Source of the DNA: Cryptomeria japonica
Lineage: Eukaryota > Streptophyta > Pinopsida > Cupressales > Cupressaceae
NCBI RefSeq assembly: GCF_030272615.1
Contig: NC_081414.1
Span: 310,819,664 to 310,883,663, forward strand
Length of the DNA stretch: 64,000 nt
Reading direction: 5' to 3'
Shown here: one piece after another, positions 36,739 through 48,990 of the stretch
Layout of the letters: the number at the start of each line of letters is the position of its first letter
How positions within the stretch are numbered: position 1 is the first letter of the stretch
Translations under genes and position numbers: made by a program
Notes under the pieces: model-generated
What the model saw: only the letters and a program-made list of their open reading frames with translations
The model's database searches: none
What the model was told of the DNA's origin: nothing

Positions 36739-37187
36739 TGTTGGTGTAAATAAATATTCATCATGGATATTATTACACTTTACTTAAGTTAACTTAGGAT
36801 AATGCATCTTTTCGTAGTTTGGATATGAGACACTTAGGGAAGTGTGCACATACGGATATAGCTTGTAGGAGAAATTCCACCTTTTGTAATCTTATTTTGT
36901 TGTTACACTCCACATTTGGTGGGTCATCCACCTCTTGTGGGATATTATATTATTTCTCCTACCTACCCCTAGTATTTCTTACCTACCCTTGTTTCTCATT
37001 GAGCCACATGTGATGATTGTGTGCTCGTACATCCATATGGCCTTGCCTATAGAAGCAGGCTCATATTCATTGTATTTGTTAATCTAGTTGATCATTTGTA
37101 TATTGATGAGAATACAACTTGTTCTTGTCATTCTTTTGTGTCTCTTTATACTTTTCATTGTGCCCTTGATCTTGGCAAAATCTCACA
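36739..37187 (+). repeat. 3' LTR of copia A
   Basis: Nearly identical to 31478-31908 with one extra 19-20-bp duplication (cctacccctagtatttctta, about 36960). High similarity suggests a fairly recent insertion. Confidence 0.92.
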
Positions 37188-37191
37188 TATG

Positions 37192-37520
37192 TGTTAGAGT
37201 AATATTTTATTAGCTAATAATTATTTATTTAATTATTAGTCTATTATACTCTATGCTTAAGCTAAACTTAGGAATCTTATAATTCTTTAGGGTTTTCTCC
37301 TTTAGGGTTTCAAGTATCCTCTTATAAGGATTCTCTCTTTGTATTTTAATAACAACTGTAATTATTGAATTGCATTCTTGTTGCACAATCAATATGACTC
37401 ATCTTTTCTGGATCTCTAAATTCTGGCCTCAATAACTTTTTTGCTTCTCTCCTTCTGTGACAGGTTTGCATGTACGTGATCTTTGAGAGCTGTAGAGTTG
37501 ATATTCCCTCAACTCCAATA
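37192..37520 (+). repeat. 5' LTR of copia B
   Basis: TGTTAGAGTAATATTTTATT... to ...caactccaata. The first 80 bp are very close to the LTR of copia C. Confidence 0.92.
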
Positions 37521-39175
37521 TGGTATTAGAGCTCTAGATCTGCATGCCCCTGTTCTCTTCATGAGAGTTTTGGGGTCTTATTCTTCAGATATGTGTATTC
37601 AGGGGTTTGTGTGGTTTTTTTTTTCCATTTTTTAGGGTATCTATTTTTTTGGGGTACATTTTGGTGCCAAAAGAACCTCACGGTTGGATTCAGGAGGTTG
37701 TTTCCATGAATTTTGATATATAATTCAACCTATTTCGGTGACAAGGGCATCTAGGGCATGATTTTTTATTGACATGTTTTTCGAGGCACAAAAATCAGTA
37801 CAATTGTACCTGCAAATGCATCAGAAAAATTTTCGTCAAAAAAATTTAAAAAATTATTTTAATTTTTTTTTTTACCCTCTTTATGCCCTACAAGAGGGTT
37901 TTTTTTCTTTTGGCCGTAACTTGGTCATACAGAGGCGCTTTTTCAAAAACCTTATATCGTCGAAAAACTCTTTTCGAGCTCTATCCAGATCTGGAGGTTT
38001 GAACTTTTGATTTTGCTTTTTTTATGGCATTTTTTACTATCAAAGCCAGAGGTTTCTTTTTTGCACTCCGGGAGGCATAGCTTGAGCATTTGAACTCCAT
38101 TTTTTGAAAACTTTATATCATTGGAAAGCTGGTTCCATGTTCTTTCCATTCATATGAGGTTTTTTTTTTCCAGATTTTACTCCAGGTGTATTTTATTTTT
38201 TTATTTTTTTTCAACACTTTAGTGAATATCTTGGCTATTTCAGGTCCTAGGATCTCTTTTTTTTAGTAGGATGACTCATCTTTGGATGTTCTTTTTGTTT
38301 TCATTCTTTTGTCTCTTCTGATAATTGTAGAATTTTATTTATGAAAACACACTAAGATAAAGTGCTCATATGCATTGTATACTTGGGATCTTGCACATAT
38401 TGTGCCTTATTGCACATGCACTACTTATAAAGTTTCATGGGGGGTTGATGTTTGCCTTTGTTTGTCATCTACCTTTGTCACGTGAGTGTTTCTTGCACGA
38501 CATTGGCCTCATGATGTGTGTCAAGTGAGTGTTCCTTCCATGACACTATGTACTTTCTCTGCACCTTTGATGTTCATGATTCTTTGTCATGCAGTTCTTG
38601 TTGGCCATTCATTTCAATGTACCTGTCCCTCTCCCTTTTCAGCATTATGGGGAGGTTTGTCTTGTTGTTCTAATGCTTCCTTGGTTCAATTGATCAGGTC
38701 TTCAGGCTTTGTTGTTCCATGCCATCTGTATCTTTGAGTTCAATTATTTCCTTTGTTTGCCATCTGATTTGAGTAGTGTCATTTGAAGGTAGTCATGTAG
38801 ATTACAGTTTTCTCTACCTGGTCATGTTCTATTTCGGTGGAGGTTCTTCAGATCAACAATTACTCTTCTATAGTGTTTGCAACTATTTCATGCTTCAGTG
38901 GTGTTCTTCGTTCTCTTCTTTTGTTCCTATCTTCTAGAACACTCTTGTTTAAAGGCTTCTTAGTCCTTCACTTGAGATTTCATCTCTTCCTGGAGAGGAT
39001 TTTTGTTCCCATGGGGTTTTCTCCTTTTTCTCCACTTTATAGAGATTTTTATTGTACTTGGGTACCTCATTAGGCCTAGTTGTCGGAACCCATTGTTGCT
39101 TTCCTGTATTTTTTACATGTTTTTTAGTCCTTGGTTGTTTTTTTAGTTACTCCCTAAGTTCATCTTAAGGGGGGG

Positions 39176-39504
39176 TGTTAGAGTAACATTTTATTAGCTA
39201 ATAATTATTTATTTAATTATTAGTCTAGTATACTCTATGCTTAAGCTAAACTTAGGAATCTTATAATTCTTTAGGGTTTTCTCCTTTAGGGTTTCGAGTA
39301 TTCTCTTATAAGGATTATCTCTCTGTATTTTAATAACAACTGTAATTATTGAATTGCATTCTTGTTGCACAATCAATATGACTCCTCTTTTCTGGATCTC
39401 TGAATTATGGCCTCCATAGCTTTTTTGCTTCTCTCCTTCTGTGATAGGTTTGCATGCAAGTGATCTTTGGGAGCTGCAAAGTTAATTTTTCCTCAACTCC
39501 AATA
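39176..39504 (+). repeat. 3' LTR of copia B
   Basis: Near-identical to 37192-37520; followed by the ATATG target copy. Confidence 0.92.
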
Positions 39505-39509
39505 ATATG

Positions 39510-40492
39510 TATAGTGGATGTCTAAAATGATATATGTAGATAAGTCAATCAGTTTTGATCAATTCCAGAGTTACTAGTTTTAAGATGCAGCAGATAAGGA
39601 GGACCGTGGAGACAATCACCCAGTATGAATTCAAAGTGAATCGGTTTGTGAGTTAATATTTTATTTGAAGTGGTCAACATTGAACCGGTATCGGCGTTCT
39701 AACCGGTTTTCCCAGTTTGTGTGATGAATTATCACCGATTGTGATGTGTTACCACCAACCAACACTATGGCGGTGGTTTGTGTCGTGTTAAGCAAGATTG
39801 TCTTGATTCATTGAACCTAGGAAATTGTGTCAAGGTTCAGGGGCCGACATGAAATCTAATATCTATATAAAGACATTGTGATGAGTTATTTAATTTAGAA
39901 GATACAAGTTATGATATGAATTGTAGTTGATGCAATTTGTTGAAGGAATTGCAGAGTATGTTAGTGATACAGTGATGTATGCGCAAAAAGGATCTAAACC
40001 AGTAAAAGGTGATATTCTTAGATCAATCCAACTGTTGTTCTCTAACCACTACAACAGTAAAATCCCTTAATTGAGTAAGCTCTAACAAGCTTCTTTGTAT
40101 AAATCCTCTAACAAGGTGATTCATTAACTTGGATCTAAATCCTCCACTGAGGTTACTTTTAACCAGGTATAGCTCCTAACAAGGCTTGAGATCTCTAACA
40201 AGATCTGCTCCTAACAAAGCATTTGTAGACCTTAACCGGTCAGTTATTTATACTACAGATAGTTAACTTGTGAGTTCCATCTCACTGTGGTTTTTCCTAG
40301 TTGGGTTTTCCATGTATAAATATTTTTGTTATGGTGAATGTTTTGCTTGTGGTGAATACTTTTATAACACTTTGGATTATATGCAAAGTCATTGGTAAAT
40401 TGGTTAAATGTTTTTACCGGTCTGCAATTAAAGTGTTACTATTTTTTCTTTCACTGATTCACCCCCCCTCTTAGTGCTTTATAAATTTATCA
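39510..40492 (+). repeat. 5' LTR of element E, second part
   Basis: Begins tatagtggatgtctaaaatg, matching 55239 onward. A tataaatatttttg box occurs near 40315. It ends ...aaatttatca two bases before the primer site. Imperfect ctctaacaag/ctcctaacaagg motifs recur at 40080-40220. Confidence 0.85.
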
Positions 40493-40494
40493 AT

Positions 40495-40506
40495 TGGTAT
40501 TAGAGC
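40495..40506 (+). other. Primer-binding site of element E
   Basis: TGGTATTAGAGC. It differs from the iMet-type TGGTATCAGAGC at one base (C to T in a CAG context). Confidence 0.85.
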
Positions 40507-40554
40507 TTGACTTCCTTGAGGCTTAACTACTTGGAAGGAAACCCTAAAGCCATC

Positions 40555-41847
40555 ATGGGGGAAATAAATTACAGAGAACTCTCACACCAACTTGTAGAGA
40601 CTGAACAAACCTTTTATGAGCTCAAGGTGAAATACAAGGCATCACAAGCAAAGAGAAGAGAACTAGCAGAGCAACTAATGGAAATCTCTGACAATAGTTC
40701 ATCGGATGAAGCTAACGTGGACGCACTGGCCCATGAAGTGGAAAAACTAAATAAAGACAAGTCAAATCTGAAAAAGGAACTGGAAGCTTTAACCATTAGA
40801 ATGAGTCAAGAGTTGGAAAATAGGAGAAGTGTTGAAGACCAGATCAAAGATAAGGAGCATGAAATCTTCGAGTTGAATCAGGAAGTCGATACCTTGCATG
40901 CTTATTAGCATGAGGAAAAGGAAGAAAAAGAAGGCATACAAGTAGATCTAGATATGTCTGTCTCTTAGAGAGACCCTGATGAAAAGGAATGAAGATCTTA
41001 TAAGGAACTTGCTAAGGCTAATGAGAAACTTGAAAAATTCAATTAGAGTTCTTCAATGCTTAATGAGAAGATACAATCTCAAAGGATGAACAAAGATACA
41101 AACAAGATGGGCTACTCTACATTTGAAAAAGGTGAACCTTCTAGTACAAAGGTCAACTTGCATGAAGATAAAATGGTACCTAAAGTTCAGAAACCTACTG
41201 GTAAGAAATCTTACAAACTTGTTTGTTTTAACTATCACAAATTAGGACATACTGCAAATGTGTGTAGAAGCAAATATGAGGAAAACATCGGTTATAGACC
41301 TAACACTAGAAATGTGTCTAGGAGATTTGAAGGTTATTGTTATACATGCAATATGTATGAGCATAGATCAGTTGAATGCAGATATGGAGAAAATAACCCA
41401 GCATCTCATATGAGCCCAAGACATGTTGGTGATTGGAGAGTGAATTATGATAACCAGAGAAACATGAATTGGCAAAAACCTTATATCAACCAGTTTAGTC
41501 CCTATGAGATGGAGAAAGTAACTAATGTGATTTGCACAATTTGCAACAACTATGGACATGTGGCTATGAACTACAAAAGAAGAACAGAAAGAGGTAATGC
41601 AGGACCTTGGAGAGCATCTAGAATGGCCTACTATCATTGTCATAAACCAGGACACATTGCTAAGTTTTGCAAAAAGCAAAAGAACCAACCGGTAAGTCAC
41701 TCTGCAGATCGGAAAGGGAAGAAGACAATAGATGTTGAAGAAACCAGAACAGAGATGAATAGGATCTCGAAAAAGGAAAGTGAGGATAAGCCATCAGAAG
41801 AACCAAATACTTCACCTAGTGTGGAGAATCCTACACCGAAAAACTGA
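40555..41847 (+). pseudogene. Element E gag: coiled coil plus zinc knuckles
   Basis: ATG at 40555 (MGEINYRELSHQLVETEQTF). Residues about 10-120 are a strong coiled coil (heptads in LAEQLMEIS, VEKLNKDKSNLKKELEALT). CCHC-type fingers follow at about 41220-41270 (CFNYHKLGHTANVC), 41335-41385 (CYTCNMYEHRSVEC), 41535-41575 (CTICNNYGHVAMNY, last Cys lost) and 41636-41672 (YHCHKPGHIAKFC, first Cys displaced). One frame holds throughout, broken by TAG, TAG, TGA and TAG between 40905 and 41045. Coiled-coil Gag with knuckles is a Sirevirus trait. The protein would form the particle and bind RNA. Confidence 0.8.
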
Positions 41848-44800
41848 GCTTCTCCACAAGCTTAGGGGGAGCATATCAATAAATCCATTTTCATACCCCT
41901 TGAAGAAAGTATGGTAGGTAAATTTTGCATTTTGAGTTGAAATATAAGAATTTTAATATTAGTATCAATCGATTAGTATACCTATCAGTAAAGGCAAGTA
42001 TATCAAGTGGTAACTAGGGTTTTTCACCCTATTGGTAGTGCAATAAATGCAGTAGGTAAAGTAAATAAAAAATCAGTTTCGCTAAGTCATTTTTACCTTA
42101 TTGCATTCGAAGAGCATTTTGTGAGCACTTGCAGAGCAAAAAAAGCATTCCTAGCAGATTGTGAATGAATTTGAATAATGGATTGAGAAGTTGGATCGGA
42201 TTTGAGCAAAGTAAAGCGAATCGAGTGTGCAAGCAAGAGAGCAACCAGAAACCCTAGCAGTGCAAAGGAAACAAGGTATTTGGTCAATCTCCTCTCTTGA
42301 TTCAAAGTTATTTGGAATGGCATCATCATCTACACTATCAAAGAGTCTTTCCATCACTGCTGAAGCCATTGAATCAATGGAGTCGGACAAGATAGAATCG
42401 TACAATGCATTATCGCAGGTACCCCAAGGAGTTTTGGTTAAAGGATATTTGTCTAGTTATATAGATTGAAATATTGAAGATTTAGGTTCATTGGCAATCT
42501 GTTCCTAACTGAAATCTATGTGCAACAAGAACGAGAAGATTAAACGCAAGTACATTAGGGTTCATGAGAAAGGTTTTCACAATGCGGTTTATTTTCTTGA
42601 GGAATTTGAGGAAGAGCACATCAGAATCATCCTCAGCCGCATTCATGGAGGAAATATGTATTTAGATAGATCACATACTATCACCAAAGAGGTCATTCAT
42701 GTTGTGACTAGATTCTACCAAACCGGCGAAGTTCCCAAGTTGAGGAAAATCTCGTAGAATACTGTTATTCAACTGATAAAGACCACTTGTGATGGTCATG
42801 CAATGTCTGTCAATGGCATTGAAGATGGAGTAAAACATGCTACAATGATTATCGGTTACAGGGTATTTCATTCTAGCCGAATGAATAGTGTGAGGCATGC
42901 AGAGTCAGTTAATGTTGAATCTGGAATCAATCAAGAAGGACAATAATCAGAAGCTCAAGTTTGGGAAACTTTTGATCGATTTGTTTTTCTACTTTCAAAT
43001 CTTTATTCCTGGTATTGGAGATATCCAATGGTCAAAAGATACACCTGTTTCAGCTTAGATTAAAAATTGTATAAAGGCTGTTAAGAACACATTTCCAATT
43101 GTCATGAACAATTATTTCAATAAATTTCAGAAGAAATGAGTATGAGAATGAGGTTATCGGATGAAGTGGTCAAACATTTTGAAAATGACATTTGTTTCAC
43201 AGTGACCACCGATTTCTATCTAATGGAGGTTGTAGAACCTAGAGAAGAAGAGATGGAGCAAATGAGTTATGAAGTTAGTTATGACTTATTGATAGGTTAT
43301 GCCAACAACCTCCTGCCATCACCTAAGGACACCAAGAAGAAGAGACTGGGTACATATCAAGAAAGAATTTCACAGGCACAACCCAGTTATGTGAAGGAGA
43401 AAAATAAGAAAGATGATCAAGCAGTTGTAGTGTCAACCAGTACAAGGGTAACAAAGAGGGCTCAATCCAAGAAGGAAGTGAAACCAAAAGTGTATGCAAA
43501 GAAGCCGACTGCCACTAGGAAGAGAGGCAAACATCTTATCTTACAAGAAGAATCTGAGGAAACAGAGTCCAAGGAAGATAAGAAGAAGCTGAAGGAAACT
43601 GGTAGGAAACCTAAACCAATAGGGTAAATCCCTAAACAAAATATTCCTATTGATATTGCATCTTTCAAGCGTACATGTCATTTTGAGAGGACTATGAAAA
43701 CTTAAAAAAGAAAGCAATTCGATGATGTAAAGGATTATTTTGATTCTTTTGATGAGATTCAGAAACAAGAAGTGGTACAAGAGGTAATAAATTACCTATG
43801 TCAACATAACTGATTACCACATGAAATTCAAAAGGTAATTTATGATTCTTTGTATTTAATTGTGGAAAGTAAATGGAAGCTAATCATAGATCAAGATCAA
43901 GAGATTATAGACATAATTTTTGTTCACTACTTTCCTGAATTGTCTCATGAAGAGTGTAATGCCCCGCCAGGAAACCCCTAAGGGTTTAAGTTAAAATCAC
44001 TCAAATAGAGTGTAAATATATATTTTTTTAAAATAATAGTCAAGAGTATTACTGATAAGTTACAACATTAAGATATTTTGGAGTTATCTAAAACTTATAT
44101 AACACAGCGGAAGGCTAAACGAACCTAAGGAGTTTCCCAACGTGATTACATAACCTTACACCTAGCTCAGCTTGTGTCAATTAATCCATTAAATTTGGAT
44201 ATCTTAATTGTGGGATAATGCATAAGACATGATTATATATATGTTCAATGATATGACATTTTAAAATTTTAGGAAGCGTTCATTTACTTTGGGTGGTTAG
44301 GAGGCCATCGAGAGGTTATTTATTCATTGCACTTTAATTCATAATTACATTATGAGGCCTCCCAAAAAGGTTCAAAACATTTTAAATAAACAGAGTTCAT
44401 TCATTTGATTTTAAGATAACCACCCGCATTTGAAAGCTTTCTTAATTATTAAAAGTCTGGTTAATAAGATGAGATACATTCATTAAGGATTAAACTACAA
44501 TTAATAGAGTGTGGTCCCTTCATTTGATTTCATGCATAGCCATCTAATGAGTTGTAGTTCTTTTATGAAGAATAAAATGTGAGTAGCCATAGAATTCATT
44601 CATTGAAGTTGTAATAATGCTAATAAATGGACTAATTTCATTAAGGTGGAAATGTATTAGGAACACATGAGTTATTCCTTTAAATTAAAATATAGTTAGC
44701 AAGATGATATTCAACATTATAGGATTAAAATACGAGTTCATAGTGACGTTCTTCCATTAGGATTAGAATATAACTATTTTGTTGCGTATCACTCCTTTTA

Positions 44801-46289
44801 GTTAAATGGAGTTAATATGAAGAGATACATTTTGCTAAGATTAAGATATAAACAACTGATTGAATCCTTCCTTTTTGTTCAATTTTAGCAATCACAAAGA
44901 GATTCTGTTATTAGGGTTATAATGATGGATAAATAGTTGAGTTCACCCAATTATCAAGTTAATTTGGTAAGGTTTATTTGTTAAGATTAAAACATAAATA
45001 ACTAAACATCTTTATCCAATACAGTGAAGCATAATTAACATGGCGTTACTCATTTACTAAGGTAAGAAGGTAAATACCCATATGAGGTTCATCCTTTAAA
45101 CTTCATCTTATAATTTATAACATTAATTCTAACTTTGTTTTCCATTCACATTCGTTCCATTTATATGCTTAATAACAAGTTAATCCAATAATGTAACCCA
45201 ACAAGATTCTTTTCAATAATACTACTTTTAATTCACATTTTCAAAATACTTTTCCATAATCTCATTTACAATCCTTCATGAACCTGATTACTACATTTGT
45301 CAAGATGAATAATTTTATGCACTTAGATTTAAATTCGTTAAATTCCCCACCATGCACTTATACAAGATATCCACCATACATGATAACTTAAAGCACGAAA
45401 CAAAAGAAGCTAAAACATCGCATAACACAGATATGATCTCAGAGTTCACCCCTAGGGGCTACGTCTCCGGGTCTGCTCAACTGCAAGACCCCTTTGGTAT
45501 TATATCGTTAGGAATACATAATTGATAAGTCTTTTACATCTTGCCACTTAGGCGAATACAATCAATATACAACAGACACCCCGGTCGGAATTTACATAAT
45601 GCTCCCTTTTGAAGCGGATTCAACTGAACACTTCAAGGCAATTACAAAATTCAAATGATTGACGAAACTCTGACTAGGGACGTAAACGGCTATGACCAAC
45701 ACAATTAACCAGATGACCGGGTTTCAAACAAACCTAGCAAGACGTGCTACTATAACAGATGCATCGATTTCCAAAATAATAGGTCGTTCTCTAGCATTAA
45801 CGGGTAATTACAACATTTTCCCAAGTTGGCTTAAGCATCTAGGCAATTAAATTAAATCTTAGATAAACGCTAATGACAAGTTAGTTTTTACAACATTAAT
45901 CTAACCCCTTTTTAACGATACAAAAAACAACCCTCTTACTACAAGAGCAAAATATATTAAGAGTGAATGAAGAAATGGAAAAAAAATCGTTTCCGAGCTA
46001 AATCAAGCCTCTATTACATACATTTAAAAATTAAAGGTCATTGCCCCCATTCAATCTACTCATTTTCATATAATCAATTATCATTCGATTTAAAAAAAAA
46101 ATACAATGAAAGTCATTGCTATATTAAAGCCCAAATAACTATATATGTAGATAATAATATATACATTTATTCTTTTTCTTTTTTAAAAAAAACAAAAAAA
46201 CAACACATTATTTACTATGATAACAATCTCAACTCTTTTTTTTTTCATCATACAAAATAATACCCAAGGTATATTTTATTGTATCATAT

Positions 46290-46380
46290 TATTTTATTTT
46301 TATTTTTTTTAAATAATAAAAAAAAAGTTTAAAAACTAAAAATATACTAAAACTTAAAAAAAAAAGAAAAAAAGAAGGGA
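46290..46380. repeat. Homopolymer-rich A/T tract
   Basis: Runs of T and A around 46300-46375; the predicted frames here are artefacts. Confidence 0.7.
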
Positions 46381-46640
46381 CACTGCAGGCCCCACCGTCC
46401 AACACGGAAGTGGCGGAGGTCCGTAGCTCCCGCACGGCCCTGCTGTGGCGGAGGGTTTCCCTGCGGCCACAGTGCACGCAGGGCTTCCCTGCAGCCACAG
46501 TGAACGCAGGGTTCCCTGCGGCCGCTGTGGTCGTAGGGGATTCCCTGCGGGCCACGGCGTGGGGGGGGGGGAAAACGGGGGAGGGGGTGGCGGTGGCGGG
46601 AGCCGAGCTTCAGCTCCTCCGCCCACCAAACCCTAACCCA
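46380..46640. repeat. GC-rich island with four 30-bp repeats inside insertion H
   Basis: About 70% GC in AT-rich surroundings. Units of the form ttccctgcggccacagtg recur at 46457, 46487, 46511 and about 46540, ending in a G-run and a telo-box-like aaaccctaaccc at 46628. It could be a promoter or leader of the LTR. The open frames across it in both strands are a by-product of GC richness. Confidence 0.7.
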
Positions 46641-46837
46641 ACAAAGTAAAATTTCTTCCCCTCTTTTTTTTTGTTTCCTCTTTTTTTTGTGTATTTTTTT
46701 TTGTGTTTCTTCTTAATAATTTTTTTTTTGAAAAAAAATCACAATTTAAAACTAAAACGATTTTGAATGAATACTGAAAGAAAATGCATACACAGTCACA
46801 ACCATGCCCTTTTATTTTATATATTTTTTTTGATATC

Positions 46838-46839
46838 TC

Positions 46840-46870
<31 letters not shown>

Positions 46871-46871
46871 C
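46838..46871. repeat. Poly-T run
   Basis: About 30 uninterrupted T residues near 46842-46870. Confidence 0.85.
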
Positions 46872-48674
46872 CAGATTGTTAAAACTAAGAATGGGGAAGA
46901 TTTTCTCCTTTTCAAAATGTCCCAAAAACCATGGTCAATCTTAAACCAAGAACAACCAAGCCTTCAACAAAACTGAAAACTAAATCTTAAGAACACTCAT
47001 GGGTAGCAGTCCTTTCTATTTTTCCAGCATTTCATGGAGAGCATAACAATAAACAAAAGGGTAGATTGAAATCCCTACCTCCAAACGCATTCCGGGAAGA
47101 GATTTTGACGAAGAGCTCCACCTGCAACTCCAAGCAAATTCTCCATTTTTTCCCAAAAAACCAGCTCTCCAGAAAAGAACCCCCAAAAACATTTTAAAAC
47201 TAGGTTAAATGAGAAACCCTATTTTTGCCCTAATTTTCAATTTCGAATTTTAGGCATTTATTTTTAAAATAAAATGAATGAAAATGAAAATGGAAGTCAT
47301 CCCTTTCCATTATTTATTACATCTTATTCGCTTTCCTTATTAAAATTAAAATGCTTCTATTTCTTATTGAGTTTTAAATTTTAATTTCTCAATATAAATT
47401 TTAGGCCTACTTCCAATTTCGAAACTATTGACCGGGTAAGGCGTTTTGATTAATTTAATTTTCTAAAAATCAATCTTTTATACTATATCAACTTTACAAG
47501 TAAAAAGGAAATAATTTCTTTTTAAATAATAAAATTTACCCTTTCTCTTCCAACATGCGAAAATGATTAATTTATTTCTATTTCTCAAATGACTTTAAAC
47601 CTTTCCTTTCTAAAACGCATAGCTCATTAAATTCGTTATGATTAAATTTATCTATTAAATTGACTCGCTATAACATAATAAAGCGACCTTTTTAAATGAA
47701 TGACTAATCTAATGCAAGAGTCTTATTTATTCAAATTTCTCAACTACAAATGCGTAAATGAGCACACTAATCCAAGTTAAATACCTTAAGCTTGCTACAT
47801 TAATAATTAAAGCAATCTCTTTTTTTTAAATTAACGATTATTCATATAAAAGAAACTTCCTATTTTAAATTTCCAAAATACTAGTGCGTACCTCTACTCA
47901 TTAAATTGAATTGAATATTTGGGATAACAAACTCCACTTACCCCGTGCTAGGCACGCAAACTGAGGAAGTCCACCAAATCACCCGTCACGCAACCCAATG
48001 AAAAGAAAGCCCCACGAACCACACACGACGCTCTCCTGACCATGGCTAAGGCAAGATGAGAGTATTATGACCACCAAATCCGAATTCTAAGGATGAAGGA
48101 GGTATACTCAACCCTGCAAATTCCCAAAGAAGATGAACCTCGCCCTAGGCGGTGTTGTACCTGCAATCTCCTGCACCCATGAATTCATGCAAGCATACAT
48201 ATACATATACATATTCAATGAAGGCGTTAGCTCAAGATTTATCACAAGGGTTAGGAAACAATTTCATTTACACAAGAATCGATGCAAAAGCACAATAATA
48301 AGTATGCACAATTATTTATATTATCTAAACTTTACATTGCCTCACGGTTAACCTACCATGCAAGAATGCCACATAGGAAGTCAACCAAGGTCAAATGGGT
48401 TTTACAAGTCCGACTAGGGTATGGGCATTACAAAGAGTTATTAGAAATGCTTTCTAAACACAAGGGACAATTTCATATAGGAGCAAGGAGACTTAGACTG
48501 TTAGAAGGAAAAATTCAAGTAGTAGAAGATGATACTCATCGATCTGCCAAAGATATTCTAAGAATGAATGAACAATTGAAGAATTATCACAATAAACTTG
48601 GTCAGATTGAAGAATTATGCAAATGTGATTATGATGCTTTATCTATTCATGTTTTTGCATACCTTTGTCATTGG

Positions 48675-48842
48675 TGTCAAAGGGGGAGTAATATATGTGA
48701 AAATTTTGTATGTAATAATATATTATGTCAAAGGGAGAATCTTATGCCAAGGGGGAGTCTTTAGAGTCTCTACATTTTTGTAAGCACACTTAGTTGTAAA
48801 TTTTTTTCTCTAAGTGTTGCCATCAATGCCAAAGGGGGAGAA
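48675..48842 (+). other. Multiple polypurine tracts before the 3' LTR of element E
   Basis: Four PPT-like motifs: caaagggggagta (about 48678), caaagggagaatc (about 48728), ccaagggggagtc (about 48748) and ccaaagggggagaa (48829-48842, abutting the LTR). Repeated PPT copies are a known Sirevirus feature. Confidence 0.75.
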
Positions 48843-48990
48843 TGTTGGCTTGATGATGATTTTTGTATTTGATGACTTCATGTGATGTCATTGATGGCAC
48901 ATCTATTTTGATTGTCATAGTCATCTAAGTATACCAAGTTAAGATAAACTGGTATATTTGAGTCATTGCATTGTTAACCGGTATTATATG
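48843..48990 (+). repeat. 3' LTR of element E, first part
   Basis: TGTTGGCTTGATGATG... matches 31327-31476. It is interrupted at ...gtattatatg by copia C. Confidence 0.88.

Larger units (their letters stand above)
31478..37187 (+). mobile_element. Copia A: Ty1/copia retrotransposon, 5.7 kb, defective
   Basis: LTRs of 431 and 449 bp, primer site TGGTATCAGAG directly after the 5' LTR (31909), PPT cttaaggggggg before the 3' LTR (36739), and perfect TATGT target duplications. The coding order is gag, protease, integrase, RT, RNase H (copia order). It sits on the left boundary of copia B, one base inside B's LTR, so it is younger than B. Confidence 0.95.
37192..39504 (+). mobile_element. Copia B: coding-free 2.3-kb LTR element
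   Basis: Two 329-bp LTRs (37192-37520 and 39176-39504), primer site TGGTATTAGAGC at 37521-37532, PPT cttaaggggggg at 39164-39175, and target duplication ATATG (31472-31476, now separated by copia A, and 39505-39509). The 1.63-kb interior is T-rich and has no gag or pol. Parts of it (accctctttatgccctaca, ggccgtaacttgg) resemble the leader of copia C. B is a deletion derivative of a C-like family and needs proteins supplied in trans. Confidence 0.92.
43955..48432. mobile_element. Insertion H: 4.5-kb solo-LTR-like element
   Basis: Bounded by perfect AAGAG duplications (43950-43954 and 48433-48437). It starts TGTAATGCCC and ends GGGCATTACA, a 10-bp inverted terminus with TG...CA ends as in LTRs. 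No internal LTR pair, primer site or gag-pol was found, so a very long solo LTR is the simplest reading; a coding-free complete element is the alternative. It is AT-rich except for the GC-rich island at 46380-46640. Its insertion split the second ORF of element E. Confidence 0.75.
42319..48764 (+). pseudogene. Element E second ORF, unknown protein, split by insertion H
   Basis: ATG at 42319 (MASSSTLSKSLSITAEAIES). With insertion H removed, 42319-43954 joins 48433-48764 in frame (SHEE then LLEMLSKHKGQ). This gives about 650 codons with roughly six stops and two frame changes near 42950 and 43135. Recognisable blocks are an Ile/His-rich segment (RIHGGNMYLDRSHTITKEVI, then TRFYQTGEVPKLR), a hydrophobic segment (KLLIDLFFYFQIFIPGIGDIQ), VVEPREEE, a basic Lys-rich linker (43330-43625) and a C-terminal coiled coil (48450-48640). 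There is no RT, integrase or protease. The position after gag fits a Sirevirus extra (env-like) ORF, but I recognise no family. Confidence 0.6.

Noticed and set aside
46628-46640. Interstitial telomere sequence (aaaccctaaccc)
   Set aside because: Only about one and a half units; a telo-box is the better description.
46289-46649. Open frames in both strands across the GC-rich segment
   Set aside because: Stop-poor because of GC richness and short repeats; no codon or domain signal.
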